From assembly GCA_963743285.1 (NCBI GenBank), contig CAVUPF010000004.1, positions 124,001-188,000 of the forward strand: a stretch of DNA of 64,000 bases. The letters run 5' to 3'. Below the pieces are notes generated by a model, which saw only the letters and a list, made by a program, of their open reading frames with translations, did no database searches and was not told the DNA's origin. Below, in pieces: positions 1 through 8,211 of the stretch (positions within the stretch are counted from its first letter, which is position 1; every line of letters begins with the position of its first letter). Both the position numbers and the translations under genes were made by a program. The stretch is from CAVUPF01 sp963743285. GTDB lineage: Bacteria > Actinomycetota > Thermoleophilia > Solirubrobacterales > 70-9.

Positions 1-2
1 AG

Positions 3-356
3 CACGTCGCGATCAGCCGGGCGGGCGGGCGGCGTCGTTACGAGCGAGGCGGCCACCGCTTTGAGGAGTTGACCCCGCCGCTGCCGGGACAACGGGTCGA
101 CGTCTCCCTGCACAGCCTTGATCCAGGCGCGGCGACCGGGGGGCGCCAGGACCCGCCGATACACGAGCCCGGCAGTCGCGAGACCGCCATTGTCCTCGCC
201 GGGGCCCTGGCGCTGATCGTCGATGGGACGCGCTACGAGCTGCGAGCCGAGGATGGCGTCACCTTCGACGCCGATCTTCCTCATCACTTCGAGAACGAAG
301 GCGAGGAGCCAACCCGCTTCCTCGCTGTGATCGCCGCCGGCCTGCGGCGGAGCTAA
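3..356 (+). CDS. Cupin-domain regulator, C-terminal part (start outside window)
   Basis: The reading frame is open from the first bases and ends with TAA at 354-356, so the start lies upstream of the window. The visible 117 codons match the C-terminal cupin half of XRE-cupin transcription regulators: a run RYERGGHRFEELTP, then a small-molecule-binding beta-barrel with H-x-P-G-S-R-E, a glycine-rich LIVDGTRYEL turn and DLPHHFENEGEEP. A GTG/TTG start inside the frame (TTG at 69) would cut the barrel, so it is not preferred. The leuC Shine-Dalgarno begins at its stop codon. The ligand and the presence of the N-terminal HTH are inferred from the family, not seen. Confidence 0.6.
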   Translation, partial: HVAISRAGGRRRYERGGHRFEELTPPLPGQRVDVSLHSLDPGAATGGRQDPPIHEPGSRETAIVLAGALALIVDGTRYELRAEDGVTFDADLPHHFENEGEEPTRFLAVIAAGLRRS

Positions 357-368
357 GGAGGAGGCCCG

Positions 369-1754
369 GTGCCCAAGACGATGTTCGACAAGATCTGGGA
401 AGCCCACGAGGTCTCCGACGGCCTCATCTACATCGACTTGCACCTGATCCACGAGGTGACCTCGCCGCAGGCCTTCGACGGGCTGCGGCTGGCCAGGCGC
501 GGGGTGCGCCGCGCAGACAAGACGATCGCCACTGCCGACCACAACGTGCCTACCGATGGCACCAAGGCCGCGCGGCTGATCGCCGATGAGCTCTCCCGGA
601 TCCAGGTTGAGACGCTGGAGCGAAACTGCGAGGAGTTCGGCATCCCGCTCTACTCGCTGGGGTCCGAGCGGCAGGGCATCGTGCATGTGATCGGGCCTGA
701 GCTGGGCGTCACCCAGCCCGGGATGACAATCGTCTGTGGCGACAGCCACACCTCTACCCACGGCGCCTTCGGGGCGCTTGCCTTCGGCATCGGCACCTCC
801 GAGGTCGAGCACGTGCTGGCGACCCAGTGCCTGGTCCAGAAGCGGCCGAGGACGATGCGGATCTCCTACGCCGGCGAGCTGGGCGCTGGCGTCACCCCCA
901 AGGACCTGATCTTGGCGACGATCGGCCGCCTGGGTATCGGCGGCATGACTGGCCATGCGGTCGAGTACGCCGGACCGGCGATCGAGTCGCTATCGATGTC
1001 CGGTCGGATGACGGTCTGCAATATGACGATCGAGGGAGGCGGGCGGGCCGGCATGATCGCCCCCGACGAGACGACCTTTGAGTGGGTGCGCGGTCGCCCC
1101 GGCGCCCCGCAGGACTTTGACGCCGCAGTCGATAGCTGGCGCGCTCTACCGACCGATCGCGGGGCTGGATTCGACACCGAAGTCGAGGTCGACGCATCCA
1201 GCCTCTCGCCAATGGTCACCTGGGGCACGAACCCCGGGATGGTGGTCGAGGTGACCGACTCGGTCCCTGACCCCGCCGCGCTGGACTCCCCGGCTGAGCG
1301 CGAATCGGCCGAGCGCGCCCTCGCCTATATGGCGCTACGGCCCGGTACCCCGATCACCGAGGTGGCGCTGGACCGAGTCTTCATCGGCTCCTGCACCAAT
1401 TCGCGGGTCGAGGATCTGCGTGAGGCGGCCGCGGTGGTTGACGGCCGGCGCGTCGCCGATTCGGTGCGGGCGATGGTCGTCCCTGGCTCCCAGGAGGTAA
1501 AGGCGAGCGCTGAGGCGGAGGGCCTCGACGAGGTCTTCCGCGCCGCCGGCTTTGAATGGCGCGAGGCGGGCTGCTCGATGTGCCTCGGGATGAACCCCGA
1601 CGTCCTCGCAGCGGGTGAGCGCTGCGCATCGACCTCGAACCGCAATTTCGAGGGACGGCAGGGCAGGGGGGGGAGGACCCACCTGGTCAGCCCGCGGATG
1701 GCGGCCGCGGCGGCGATCGAGGGACGCTTCGTAGACATCAGGGATTGGAGCTGA
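369..1754 (+). CDS. leuC: 3-isopropylmalate dehydratase large subunit
   Basis: LeuC with LeuD isomerises 2- to 3-isopropylmalate in leucine synthesis through a [4Fe-4S] cluster. The 461-residue protein has the family's full length. Cluster cysteines are visible in VFIGSCTNSR and in CSMCLGMNPD, and the substrate-site signatures CGDSHTSTHGAFG and STSNRNFEGRQG are intact. The start is GTG 369, preceded by AAGGAGG overlapping the upstream stop codon. The gene is followed immediately by leuD and lies in a leuC-leuD-methyltransferase-leuB-ilvE run, as expected for a leucine operon. No frameshift is seen. Confidence 0.95.
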   Translation: MPKTMFDKIWEAHEVSDGLIYIDLHLIHEVTSPQAFDGLRLARRGVRRADKTIATADHNVPTDGTKAARLIADELSRIQVETLERNCEEFGIPLYSLGSERQGIVHVIGPELGVTQPGMTIVCGDSHTSTHGAFGALAFGIGTSEVEHVLATQCLVQKRPRTMRISYAGELGAGVTPKDLILATIGRLGIGGMTGHAVEYAGPAIESLSMSGRMTVCNMTIEGGGRAGMIAPDETTFEWVRGRPGAPQDFDAAVDSWRALPTDRGAGFDTEVEVDASSLSPMVTWGTNPGMVVEVTDSVPDPAALDSPAERESAERALAYMALRPGTPITEVALDRVFIGSCTNSRVEDLREAAAVVDGRRVADSVRAMVVPGSQEVKASAEAEGLDEVFRAAGFEWREAGCSMCLGMNPDVLAAGERCASTSNRNFEGRQGRGGRTHLVSPRMAAAAAIEGRFVDIRDWS

Positions 1755-1756
1755 AG

Positions 1757-2320
1757 ATGAGGCCGATCGACGTGATCGAGGGCAGGGTCTCGGTGTTGGA
1801 CCGGGCCGACGTGGACACCGACCAGATCATCCCCAAGCAGTTCCTCAAGCGAGTTGAGCGGACCGGCTTCGGTGAGTTCCTCTTCTATGACTGGATCCGC
1901 TCCGGCGAGATCGAGCTGGAGTCGAACCCGATCCTGGCCACAGGACGCAACTTCGGCTGTGGATCCTCGCGCGAGCATGCCCCATGGGCACTGCAGGACT
2001 TTGGCTTCGAGGCGATCGTCGCGCCGTCCTTCGCCGACATCTTCTACGTCAACTGCACCAAGATCGGCCTGCTGCCGGTGATTCTCGACGAGGACTACTG
2101 TCATGCCGTCGCCGAGGCAGGCGAGGCACGGATCGACGTCGATGATGAGACGCTCACCTGCGCCGCCGGCGTCTTTGAGTTCGAGGTCGAGGCCGATGTC
2201 AAGCACCGACTCCTCAACGGCCTCGACGACATCGGCATTACCCTGGAGGGCGCGGCGGCGATCGACGCCTATGAGTCCTCCGGCGCCGCCGATCGCGCCC
2301 CCCTCACCACAGCCCTCTGA
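1757..2320 (+). CDS. leuD: 3-isopropylmalate dehydratase small subunit
   Basis: LeuD is the swivelling small subunit of isopropylmalate isomerase. The 187-residue product shows DRADVDTDQIIPKQFLKR at the N terminus and the conserved GRNFGCGSSREHAPWAL loop. I chose ATG 1757, with GGAG seven bases upstream; an in-frame TTG at 1745 would overlap the leuC stop and add four residues. The gap after leuC is two bases, so translation is probably coupled. Confidence 0.95.
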   Translation: MRPIDVIEGRVSVLDRADVDTDQIIPKQFLKRVERTGFGEFLFYDWIRSGEIELESNPILATGRNFGCGSSREHAPWALQDFGFEAIVAPSFADIFYVNCTKIGLLPVILDEDYCHAVAEAGEARIDVDDETLTCAAGVFEFEVEADVKHRLLNGLDDIGITLEGAAAIDAYESSGAADRAPLTTAL

Positions 2321-3210
2321 TGGCCGAGGCCACTCGCGACTGGGACGCTCGCGCCTACCAGCGGGTGTCGGTGCCGCATGAGGAGTGGGCAAACGCTGTG
2401 CTGGACCGCCTCGCACCGCGGGGCGAGGAAACGGTGCTCGACGCCGGCTGCGGCAGCGGCCGGGTCACCCGCCTGCTGATCGAGCGGCTACCCGGGGGTC
2501 GGGTGGTCGCGGTGGACGGCTCACCGTCGATGGTCGCGGAGGTCCGCGCGGTGCTCCGCCCCCAGGACCACGCACTGCTCTGCGACCTGACCGAGCTGGA
2601 TCTAGACGAGCGCGTCGATGCGGTCTTCTCCAGTGCCGTCTTCCACTGGATTGCCGACCACGATCTGCTCTTTCGGCGGCTGGCGGCGGTATTGAGGCCC
2701 GGGGGGCGGCTCGCGGCGCAGTGCGGAGGGTCGGGGAACATCGACTCTTTCCGCACCGCCGGAGAAGAGGTCGCCGCCCGCGATCCCTACAGGCGCTACT
2801 TCGAGAGCTTCGAGCGGCCATGGAACTACGCGGGCGCGGCGGAGACGACGGCGCGATTGGAGCGCGCCGGGTTTCGCGACGTCCGTTGCTGGCTTGAGCC
2901 CTGGGCAGTGATCCCACCCGAGCCGGCCGAGTTCGCCCGGGTCGTCTGCCTTGGGGCTCACCTAGAGCCGCTTCCGGCGGAGTTGCGCGAGAGGTTCGTC
3001 GCCGAGGTGCTCGCCACCCAAGGAGAGCCGCTGCGTCTCGACTATGTCCGCCTCAACATCGATGCCCGCGCTCCGCTCAGCTGGTCTGCTTTTTCGGGCA
3101 AGCCGCGGATTGCGCCCAAGCTCACGCGAAGCTGGCCAGGCGATCGCAATCTCCCGCGTCGCCGAAGCTACACGGCTGCGCTCGGTCTACCCGTAGCCGA
3201 CTGTGCATAG
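2320..3210 (+). CDS. SAM-dependent methyltransferase, trans-aconitate methyltransferase-like
   Basis: This is a class I SAM methyltransferase. Motif I is VLDAGCGSGRVT, followed by VDGSPSMV for the ribose and VFSSAVFHWIADH, which is typical of the trans-aconitate 2-methyltransferase (Tam) group. Methylating and so detoxifying trans-aconitate beside an aconitase-family enzyme (LeuCD) is plausible but inferred. ATG 2320 overlaps the leuD stop by one base. The family normally ends near residue 255. Here about 45 extra residues rich in Arg/Pro/Ser follow LDYVRLNIDAR, so a late frameshift or lost stop is possible. Confidence 0.75.
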   Translation: MAEATRDWDARAYQRVSVPHEEWANAVLDRLAPRGEETVLDAGCGSGRVTRLLIERLPGGRVVAVDGSPSMVAEVRAVLRPQDHALLCDLTELDLDERVDAVFSSAVFHWIADHDLLFRRLAAVLRPGGRLAAQCGGSGNIDSFRTAGEEVAARDPYRRYFESFERPWNYAGAAETTARLERAGFRDVRCWLEPWAVIPPEPAEFARVVCLGAHLEPLPAELRERFVAEVLATQGEPLRLDYVRLNIDARAPLSWSAFSGKPRIAPKLTRSWPGDRNLPRRRSYTAALGLPVADCA

Positions 3211-3220
3211 AGTGAGGCCG

Positions 3221-4331
3221 GTGAGCGGCGCGCCCCACATAGTTGTCCTGCCTGGTGACGGGATCGGGCCGGAGATCGTCGGCGCCACGCAGGAGCTGCT
3301 GGCGGCTCTCGGCGAGTTCGAGTTCGAGGAGCGACTAATCGGCGGTGCCTCGATCGACGTCCACGGAGCCGGCCTGACCGATGAGGTCCTCGATGCCTGC
3401 CGTGCCGCCGACGCGGTCCTGCTTGGCGCGGTCGGGGGTCCCCAATGGGAGACGACCGATCCCAGCGCTCCCCGCCCCGAGCAGGGCCTGCTCGGCCTAC
3501 GCAAGGGGATGGGGCTCTACGCAAACCTGCGCCCGGTGCGGCCCAGCCCCGCATTGGTCGCTTCCAGCCCACTGCGCGAGGAGCGAATCACCGGCACCGA
3601 CCTGCTGGTGGTGCGGGAGCTGACCGGCGGCATCTACTTCGGTGACAGCGGTCGCGACGGCGACACCGCCCACGACACCTGCGAGTACTCCACGCTCGAG
3701 GTCGATCGGATCGCCCGCACCGCTTTTGCGGCCGCCCGGCGGCGGGCAACGCAGTTCAGGCCGCAAGCCACGGGTCACCTCGGTCGACAAGGCCAACGTG
3801 CTGGAGACATCGCGGCTCTGGCGCGAGGTGGTCGGCCGGGTTGCCGCGGAGTACCCCGATGTCACTCTTGACAACCTGTTGGTCGACAACGCCGCGATGC
3901 AGCTCGTATCGCGCCCGGCCGACTTTGACGTGATCGTCACAGAGAACCTCTTCGGCGACATCCTCAGCGACGAGGCCGCGATGCTCACCGGCTCGCTGGG
4001 AATGCTGCCCTCGGCGAGCCTCGGCGCCGCTGGCGTCCCCGGCCTCTTTGAGCCGGTCCACGGCTCGGCTCCGGACATCGCCGGCAAGGGGACCGCCAAC
4101 CCGCTTGCCACCTTCCTCTCCGCGGCGATGATGCTGCGCGACGGACTCGACCGGACAGACGACGCGAACCGGATCGAGGCCGCTGTCGACGCCGTCCTCG
4201 AACGGGGCCTGCGCACCCCCGACCTCGCGAGCGGGACCCTGGTGGAGCCACCGCTGCCCGAGGTCCCAGCCGAGGTCGAGGTCGGCACCGCAGAGATGAC
4301 CACTGCGGTATTGGCGGAGCTTTCCTCGTAG
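3221..4331 (+). pseudogene. leuB: 3-isopropylmalate dehydrogenase, frameshifted
   Basis: LeuB oxidises and decarboxylates 3-isopropylmalate with NAD+. The first part reads HIVVLPGDGIGPEIV through RELTGGIYFGD to RIARTAFAAARRR. The second part continues in another frame from about 3762 (RKPRVTSVDKANVLETSRLW) through LVDNAAMQLV and FEPVHGSAPDIAGKG to the stop at 4331. Joining them gives a normal-length enzyme, with a few extra residues at the junction (about 3740-3765). The frame moves by +1. All active-site blocks are present, so a sequencing indel is as likely as a dead gene. The start is one of three nearby GTG codons (3203, 3212, 3221); 3221 sits closest to MSGAPHIVVLPGDG. Confidence 0.85.
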
Positions 4332-4339
4332 GGCATACT
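4311..4339 (+). promoter_or_regulatory. Candidate ilvE promoter, leaderless start
   Basis: TTGGCG at 4311-4316 and CATACT at 4334-4339 are separated by 17 bases, each matching 4 of 6 consensus positions. The ilvE ATG begins eight bases after the -10, so transcription would start at or next to the start codon and give a leaderless mRNA, a common form in actinobacteria. The elements overlap the end of leuB. Confidence 0.4.
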
Positions 4340-4347
4340 TCTGCTCC

Positions 4348-5298
4348 ATGGAATCCGCCGAGTTGATTTGGCACAACGGCGAGTTCGTGCCCTGGGCGGA
4401 CGCCAAGGTTCACGTTCTCAGCCATGGCCTGCACTACGGCACCGGCGTCTTCGAGGGGGTTCGCTGTTATGAGACCGAGCGAGGCCCGGCGGTCTTCCGC
4501 CACCGCGAGCACCTCGAGCGCCTCGCGAAGTCGGCCGAGCTCTACTACTTCGAGCTGCCCTACTCTGGCGAGGAACTGCGCAGCGCCACCCATGAGCTGA
4601 TCCGACGCAACGGCCTCCGCTCCTGTTACATCCGCCCGCTCGCCTTCCGTGGCTACGGAGAGATGGGCCTCTACGCAAAGAGCGCCCCTATCGAGGTAAT
4701 CGTCGCCGTCTGGCCCTGGGGCGCCTACCTGGGCGAGGAGGGTAAGAGGAACGGCATCCGCACCAAGGTCTCCTCTTGGCGAACGATCTCCGGCGACAGC
4801 CTGATCCCACACGCCAAGGCCTCTGGCCAATACCTCAACTCGATTCTCGCCAAGACCGAGTCGGCCAACGCCGGCTACGACGAGGCGATCTTGCTCGACC
4901 AGCACGGTTGCGTCTCGGAGGGCTCCGGCGAGAACGTCTTCGTCGTCCGCGATGGCGTCCTCTGCACTCCCGGGCACACCTCTGCCATCCTCGACGGGAT
5001 CACCCGTGCCTCGGTGATCCAGATCGCCCTCGACCTCGGCTATCGGGTCGAGGAGCGCGACATCGCCCGCGCCGAGCTTTACCTCGCAGACGAGGTTTTC
5101 CTCACCGGCACTGCCGCCGAGCTGGTTCCGGTGCGCGCAGTGGACGACCACGAGCTGGGCAAACCTGGGGAGGTCACCCGCGTGATCCAGGCCAAGTTTG
5201 AGGATGCCTTGCACGGCCGGGCCGAGGAGTACCTGGAGTGGCTCGACTTCGTTGCGGCACCCAGCGGAGTTGACCGACCGAGTAAGGTCAGCTCCTGA
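4348..5298 (+). CDS. ilvE: Branched-chain amino acid aminotransferase
   Basis: This fold-type IV PLP aminotransferase performs the last step of Leu, Ile and Val synthesis. The 316-residue protein shows WADAKVHVLSHGLHYGTGVFEG, the PLP-lysine region IPHAKASGQYLNS, and the phosphate-binding blocks SEGSGENVFVV and EVFLTGTAAELVPV. ATG 4348 is the only start giving the conserved N terminus. It lies between leuB and cimA, matching its role in the same pathway. The stop overlaps the ATG of a 15-codon open frame that leads into the structured cimA leader. Confidence 0.95.
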   Translation: MESAELIWHNGEFVPWADAKVHVLSHGLHYGTGVFEGVRCYETERGPAVFRHREHLERLAKSAELYYFELPYSGEELRSATHELIRRNGLRSCYIRPLAFRGYGEMGLYAKSAPIEVIVAVWPWGAYLGEEGKRNGIRTKVSSWRTISGDSLIPHAKASGQYLNSILAKTESANAGYDEAILLDQHGCVSEGSGENVFVVRDGVLCTPGHTSAILDGITRASVIQIALDLGYRVEERDIARAELYLADEVFLTGTAAELVPVRAVDDHELGKPGEVTRVIQAKFEDALHGRAEEYLEWLDFVAAPSGVDRPSKVSS

Positions 5299-5345
5299 TG
5301 CGTCGCCGTTTCGAGGCAGTCGGCCGAATTACCCCAGCCGCCTAG
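5298..5345 (+). CDS. Possible 15-codon leader ORF before cimA
   Basis: An ATG overlaps the ilvE stop (TGATG at 5296-5300) and opens a frame MRRRFEAVGRITPAA ending at TAG 5343-5345. The stop codon sits in the loop of the first of three hairpins in the cimA leader. The position suggests a translated leader that could couple ribosome movement to RNA folding. The peptide lacks the run of Leu or Ile codons seen in classical branched-chain attenuators, so the role is speculative and chance cannot be excluded. Confidence 0.2.
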   Translation: MRRRFEAVGRITPAA

Positions 5346-5386
5346 CGGCTGGCGCGGCACTGCCGCGCAGGTGGGCCGAAAGGCCC
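5334..5386 (+). promoter_or_regulatory. Three tandem hairpins in the cimA leader
   Basis: Three perfect stems follow one another: CCAGCCGC (5334-5341) with GCGGCTGG (5345-5352), loop CTA; GCGCGGCA (5352-5359) with TGCCGCGC (5361-5368), one-base loop; and GGGCC (5373-5377) with GGCCC (5382-5386) closed by a GAAA tetraloop. They fill the ilvE-cimA interval up to 33 bases before the cimA ATG. No T-run follows, so a simple intrinsic terminator is unlikely. An attenuator-like or ligand-sensing leader is possible. Confidence 0.4.
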
Positions 5387-5418
5387 TCTCCCCGATCCCT
5401 CGAATCGAAAGGCGGCAG

Positions 5419-6981
5419 ATGGAACAGGTGAAGCTATATGACACCACCTTGCGTGACGGTATGCAGGGCGAGGGGATGTCGCTCTCTGCGCCCGAGAAGG
5501 TCCGAGTGGTACGTGCCCTCGACGCTATTGGGGTACAGCTGATCGAGGCTGGCTTTCCAAGTTCCAACCCAAAGGATGTTGAGTTGTTCGGACTGCTGAC
5601 CGAATTGGAGCTGGAGCAGGCGACGATCTGCGCCTTCGGCATGACCCGCCGCCGCGATGCCGCCGCCGAGGAGGACCCCGCTCTGCGCACCCTGGTCGAG
5701 TGCATTGCGCCGGTTGTGACACTGGTTGGCAAGACCTGGGCACTGCACTTAGAGAAGGTGACGAAGGTCTCGCGTGATGAAAACCTGGCGATGGTCGCCG
5801 ACTCCGTAGCCTTCTGCGTCAGCCAGGGCAAGCGGGTCATTTATGACGCCGAGCATTTCTTCGACGGTTTTCGCGACGACCCCGCCTACGCCTTGGAGTG
5901 CCTGCGTGCCGCCGTTGCGGCCGGGGCGGAGAACGTCACCCTCTGCGACACCAATGGCTCTAGCCTGCCAGAGCAGGTGGCCGACGCCACCGAGCAGATC
6001 GTCGCTGAGCTGAGCGAGGAGGAGGTGGAGGTGGGGATCCATGTCCACAACGACGCCGAGTGCGGCGTCGCCAACTCGCTGGCGGCGGTCCGCGAGGGCG
6101 CCCGCCTCGTGCAGGGCACGATCAACGGCTACGGCGAGCGCTGCGGTAACGCCAACCTCGTCTCAATCCTGCCGGCGCTGCAGCTGAAGATGGGCTTCGA
6201 CGTGATCTCGCCCGGGCAACTTGCGAGCCTGACCGAGACCGCCCACTTCATCGACGAGCTCTGCAACATGACACCGGACCCCGACCAGCCCTACGTAGGC
6301 CGTAACGCCTTTGCCCATAAGGGTGGCATGCACGTCGCCGGGGTGGCGGCCGACGCTCGGACCTTCGAGCACATCGACCCCGGGGCGGTCGGCAACCAGC
6401 GCGATGTCCTTCCCTCGGAGCTCTCCGGCAAGGCGACTATCCGCAGTCAGGCGGCGCAGGCGGGGCTGGAGATCGATGAGGCGATCGCCGAGCGCGCGGT
6501 GGAGCGGCTGAAGGAGCGCGAGCACCGCGGCTATCACTACGAGGCTGCCCAAGCCTCCTTCGAGCTACTCCTGCGGCGCGAGGCCGGGGCCTATGAGTCG
6601 CTGTTTGAGCTGGAGGGGTTCAGGGTCGTGACCGAGAAGCGCGCCAGTGAGGCAGCGCGAACCGAGGCGACGATCGAGCTGCTGGTCGACGGTGAGAGCT
6701 TCATCCGCTCCGCCACCGGCAACGGCCCGGTCAACGCGCTCGACCGGGCCCTGCGACGGGCAATCGCCGATCGACACCCGCACCTGGCCGACATCGTGCT
6801 GACCAACTACAAGGTGCGGATCCTCGACGAGACCCACGGCACCGACGCGGTCACCCGCGTCCTGCTCGACTCCTCCGACGGTGAGCGCGAGTGGGGGACG
6901 ATAGGAGTCTCGGAGAACATCATCGAGGCGTCCTGGGAGGCCCTGGTCGACTCGCTGGAGTACGCCTTCCAGCCGCAATGA
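5419..6981 (+). CDS. cimA: (R)-citramalate synthase
   Basis: CimA condenses pyruvate and acetyl-CoA to citramalate, giving 2-oxobutyrate for isoleucine without threonine deaminase; the product is processed by LeuCD and LeuB. The 520-residue protein opens with VKLYDTTLRDGMQGEGMSLS (TIM-barrel metal site) and keeps CDTNGSSLPEQ, GIHVHNDAECGVANS and NAFAHKGGMHV. It ends in a LeuA-type allosteric domain of about 150 residues. These features fit CimA (TIGR00977-type) rather than 2-isopropylmalate synthase. ATG 5419 follows AAAGGCGG; an upstream GTG at 5371 falls inside the hairpin region and is not favoured. Confidence 0.88.
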   Translation: MEQVKLYDTTLRDGMQGEGMSLSAPEKVRVVRALDAIGVQLIEAGFPSSNPKDVELFGLLTELELEQATICAFGMTRRRDAAAEEDPALRTLVECIAPVVTLVGKTWALHLEKVTKVSRDENLAMVADSVAFCVSQGKRVIYDAEHFFDGFRDDPAYALECLRAAVAAGAENVTLCDTNGSSLPEQVADATEQIVAELSEEEVEVGIHVHNDAECGVANSLAAVREGARLVQGTINGYGERCGNANLVSILPALQLKMGFDVISPGQLASLTETAHFIDELCNMTPDPDQPYVGRNAFAHKGGMHVAGVAADARTFEHIDPGAVGNQRDVLPSELSGKATIRSQAAQAGLEIDEAIAERAVERLKEREHRGYHYEAAQASFELLLRREAGAYESLFELEGFRVVTEKRASEAARTEATIELLVDGESFIRSATGNGPVNALDRALRRAIADRHPHLADIVLTNYKVRILDETHGTDAVTRVLLDSSDGEREWGTIGVSENIIEASWEALVDSLEYAFQPQ

Positions 6982-7011
6982 GCGGTGGGGCCTGCACGAG
7001 CGCCCGTCGCT

Positions 7012-7036
7012 CGCTCTTTGCTTCGCGAGCAGAGCG
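7012..7036 (+). terminator. Possible stem-loop after cimA
   Basis: CGCTCT (7012-7017) pairs with AGAGCG (7031-7036), and GCT (7020-7022) with AGC (7028-7030), leaving a two-base bulge and a five-base loop. No T-tract follows. It lies in the 102-base gap between cimA and the next gene and could slow transcription; the evidence is weak. Confidence 0.22.
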
Positions 7037-7083
7037 CTCAGCTATGTGGTGGGCGCCCGGCGGCGAGTAGGGTGGCCGCCGAG

Positions 7084-8211
7084 ATGGGCGGATCCCCAGA
7101 CAGCGAGGAGATTCCGCTCGCACGGCCCGAGATCGGGGCGCGCGAGGAGGAACTGGCGCTCGAGGTGCTGCGCTCCGGGCGGCTCTCGCTGGGGCCGATG
7201 GGAGTGCGCTTTGAGCGTGAGTTCTCGACCTGGCTAGGGGTTGAGGACGCGGTCGCCGTCTCCAGCGGGACGGCCGCGCTCCACCTCGGGGTGCGGGCGC
7301 TTGGGTGGGGCCCGGGCGACGAGGTGCTGACCAGCCCCTTTAGCTTCGTCGCCTCGGCGAACTGCATCCTCTACGAGGGCGCGCACCCGGTCTTCTGCGA
7401 CATCGACCCCGAGACGCTGAATCTCGACCCGGCCGCCGTTGAGGCGGCGACGGGGGAGCGCGCTGCGGGCATCTTGCCGGTCCATATCTTCGGCTATCCA
7501 GCCGCAGTGCCGGCGCTGGAGGCGATCGCCGTGCGACACGGGCTCGGCATCCTTGAGGACGCATGCGAGGCGCTCGGTGCCGTCGACTCGGAGGGGCGGA
7601 TGGTAGGCGCCAGGGCCAACCTCGCCACCTTCGCCTTTTACGCGAACAAGCAGCTGACCACGGGGGAGGGGGGGATGATCGTTCCCTCCAGTACCGACCT
7701 GGCTGCCCGGCTGCGCTCCGAGCGCAATCAAGGACGGGCGGCCGACATGGGCTGGCTCGACCACGGCGGACTCGGCTTCAACTACCGGCTCTCCGACATC
7801 GCCGCGGCGCTTGGCGTCGCCCAACTTGAACGGCTCGACTCGATGCTCGCGGGTCGCTCGCGGGTCGCCGGGCTCTACGCGCAGGGCCTTGCCGGCATCG
7901 AGGGCCTGCGGGCGCCGGGCGCCGGGCGCGGGGCAGAGCGACGCAGCTGGTTCGTCTACGCCGTCTGCCTGCCGGGCGACGTGGACCGCGACGCGACGAT
8001 CGCCCGGCTCGCCGAGCAGGGCATCGCCAGCAAGGCGTACCTGCCGTGCATCCACCTCTTTCCTCACCTGCGTGAACTCGGTTACCGGGTGGGCCAGTTC
8101 CCGGTGGCCGAAGCGGCTGCGGCGCGCTCCTTGGCGCTGCCGTTCTTCCCGACGATGAGCGAGTCCCAGGTCGTGCGGGTGTGCGAGGCTCTCGCCGGAT
8201 CGCTCCACTGA
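7084..8211 (+). CDS. DegT/DnrJ/EryC1-family PLP aminotransferase
   Basis: This fold-type I PLP enzyme belongs to the group that transaminates nucleotide-sugar keto groups. Visible are IPLARPEIGAREEELALEVL, VSSGTAALHLGVRALG (cofactor phosphate), EDACEALGA (Asp that contacts PLP nitrogen) and FAFYANKQLTTGEGG with the Schiff-base lysine. The C-terminal half has GFNYRLSDIAAALGVAQLERLD. No sugar-nucleotide genes are adjacent, so the substrate is unknown. The start is uncertain: ATG 7084 is used, and GTG 7072 is possible. Its stop overlaps the argH ATG by one base. Confidence 0.85.
   Translation: MGGSPDSEEIPLARPEIGAREEELALEVLRSGRLSLGPMGVRFEREFSTWLGVEDAVAVSSGTAALHLGVRALGWGPGDEVLTSPFSFVASANCILYEGAHPVFCDIDPETLNLDPAAVEAATGERAAGILPVHIFGYPAAVPALEAIAVRHGLGILEDACEALGAVDSEGRMVGARANLATFAFYANKQLTTGEGGMIVPSSTDLAARLRSERNQGRAADMGWLDHGGLGFNYRLSDIAAALGVAQLERLDSMLAGRSRVAGLYAQGLAGIEGLRAPGAGRGAERRSWFVYAVCLPGDVDRDATIARLAEQGIASKAYLPCIHLFPHLRELGYRVGQFPVAEAAAARSLALPFFPTMSESQVVRVCEALAGSLH

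Noticed and set aside
3985..5214. Minus-strand open frame of 409 codons over leuB/ilvE
   Set aside because: It is antisense to recognised genes, with no family motifs; long antisense frames are expected at this GC content.
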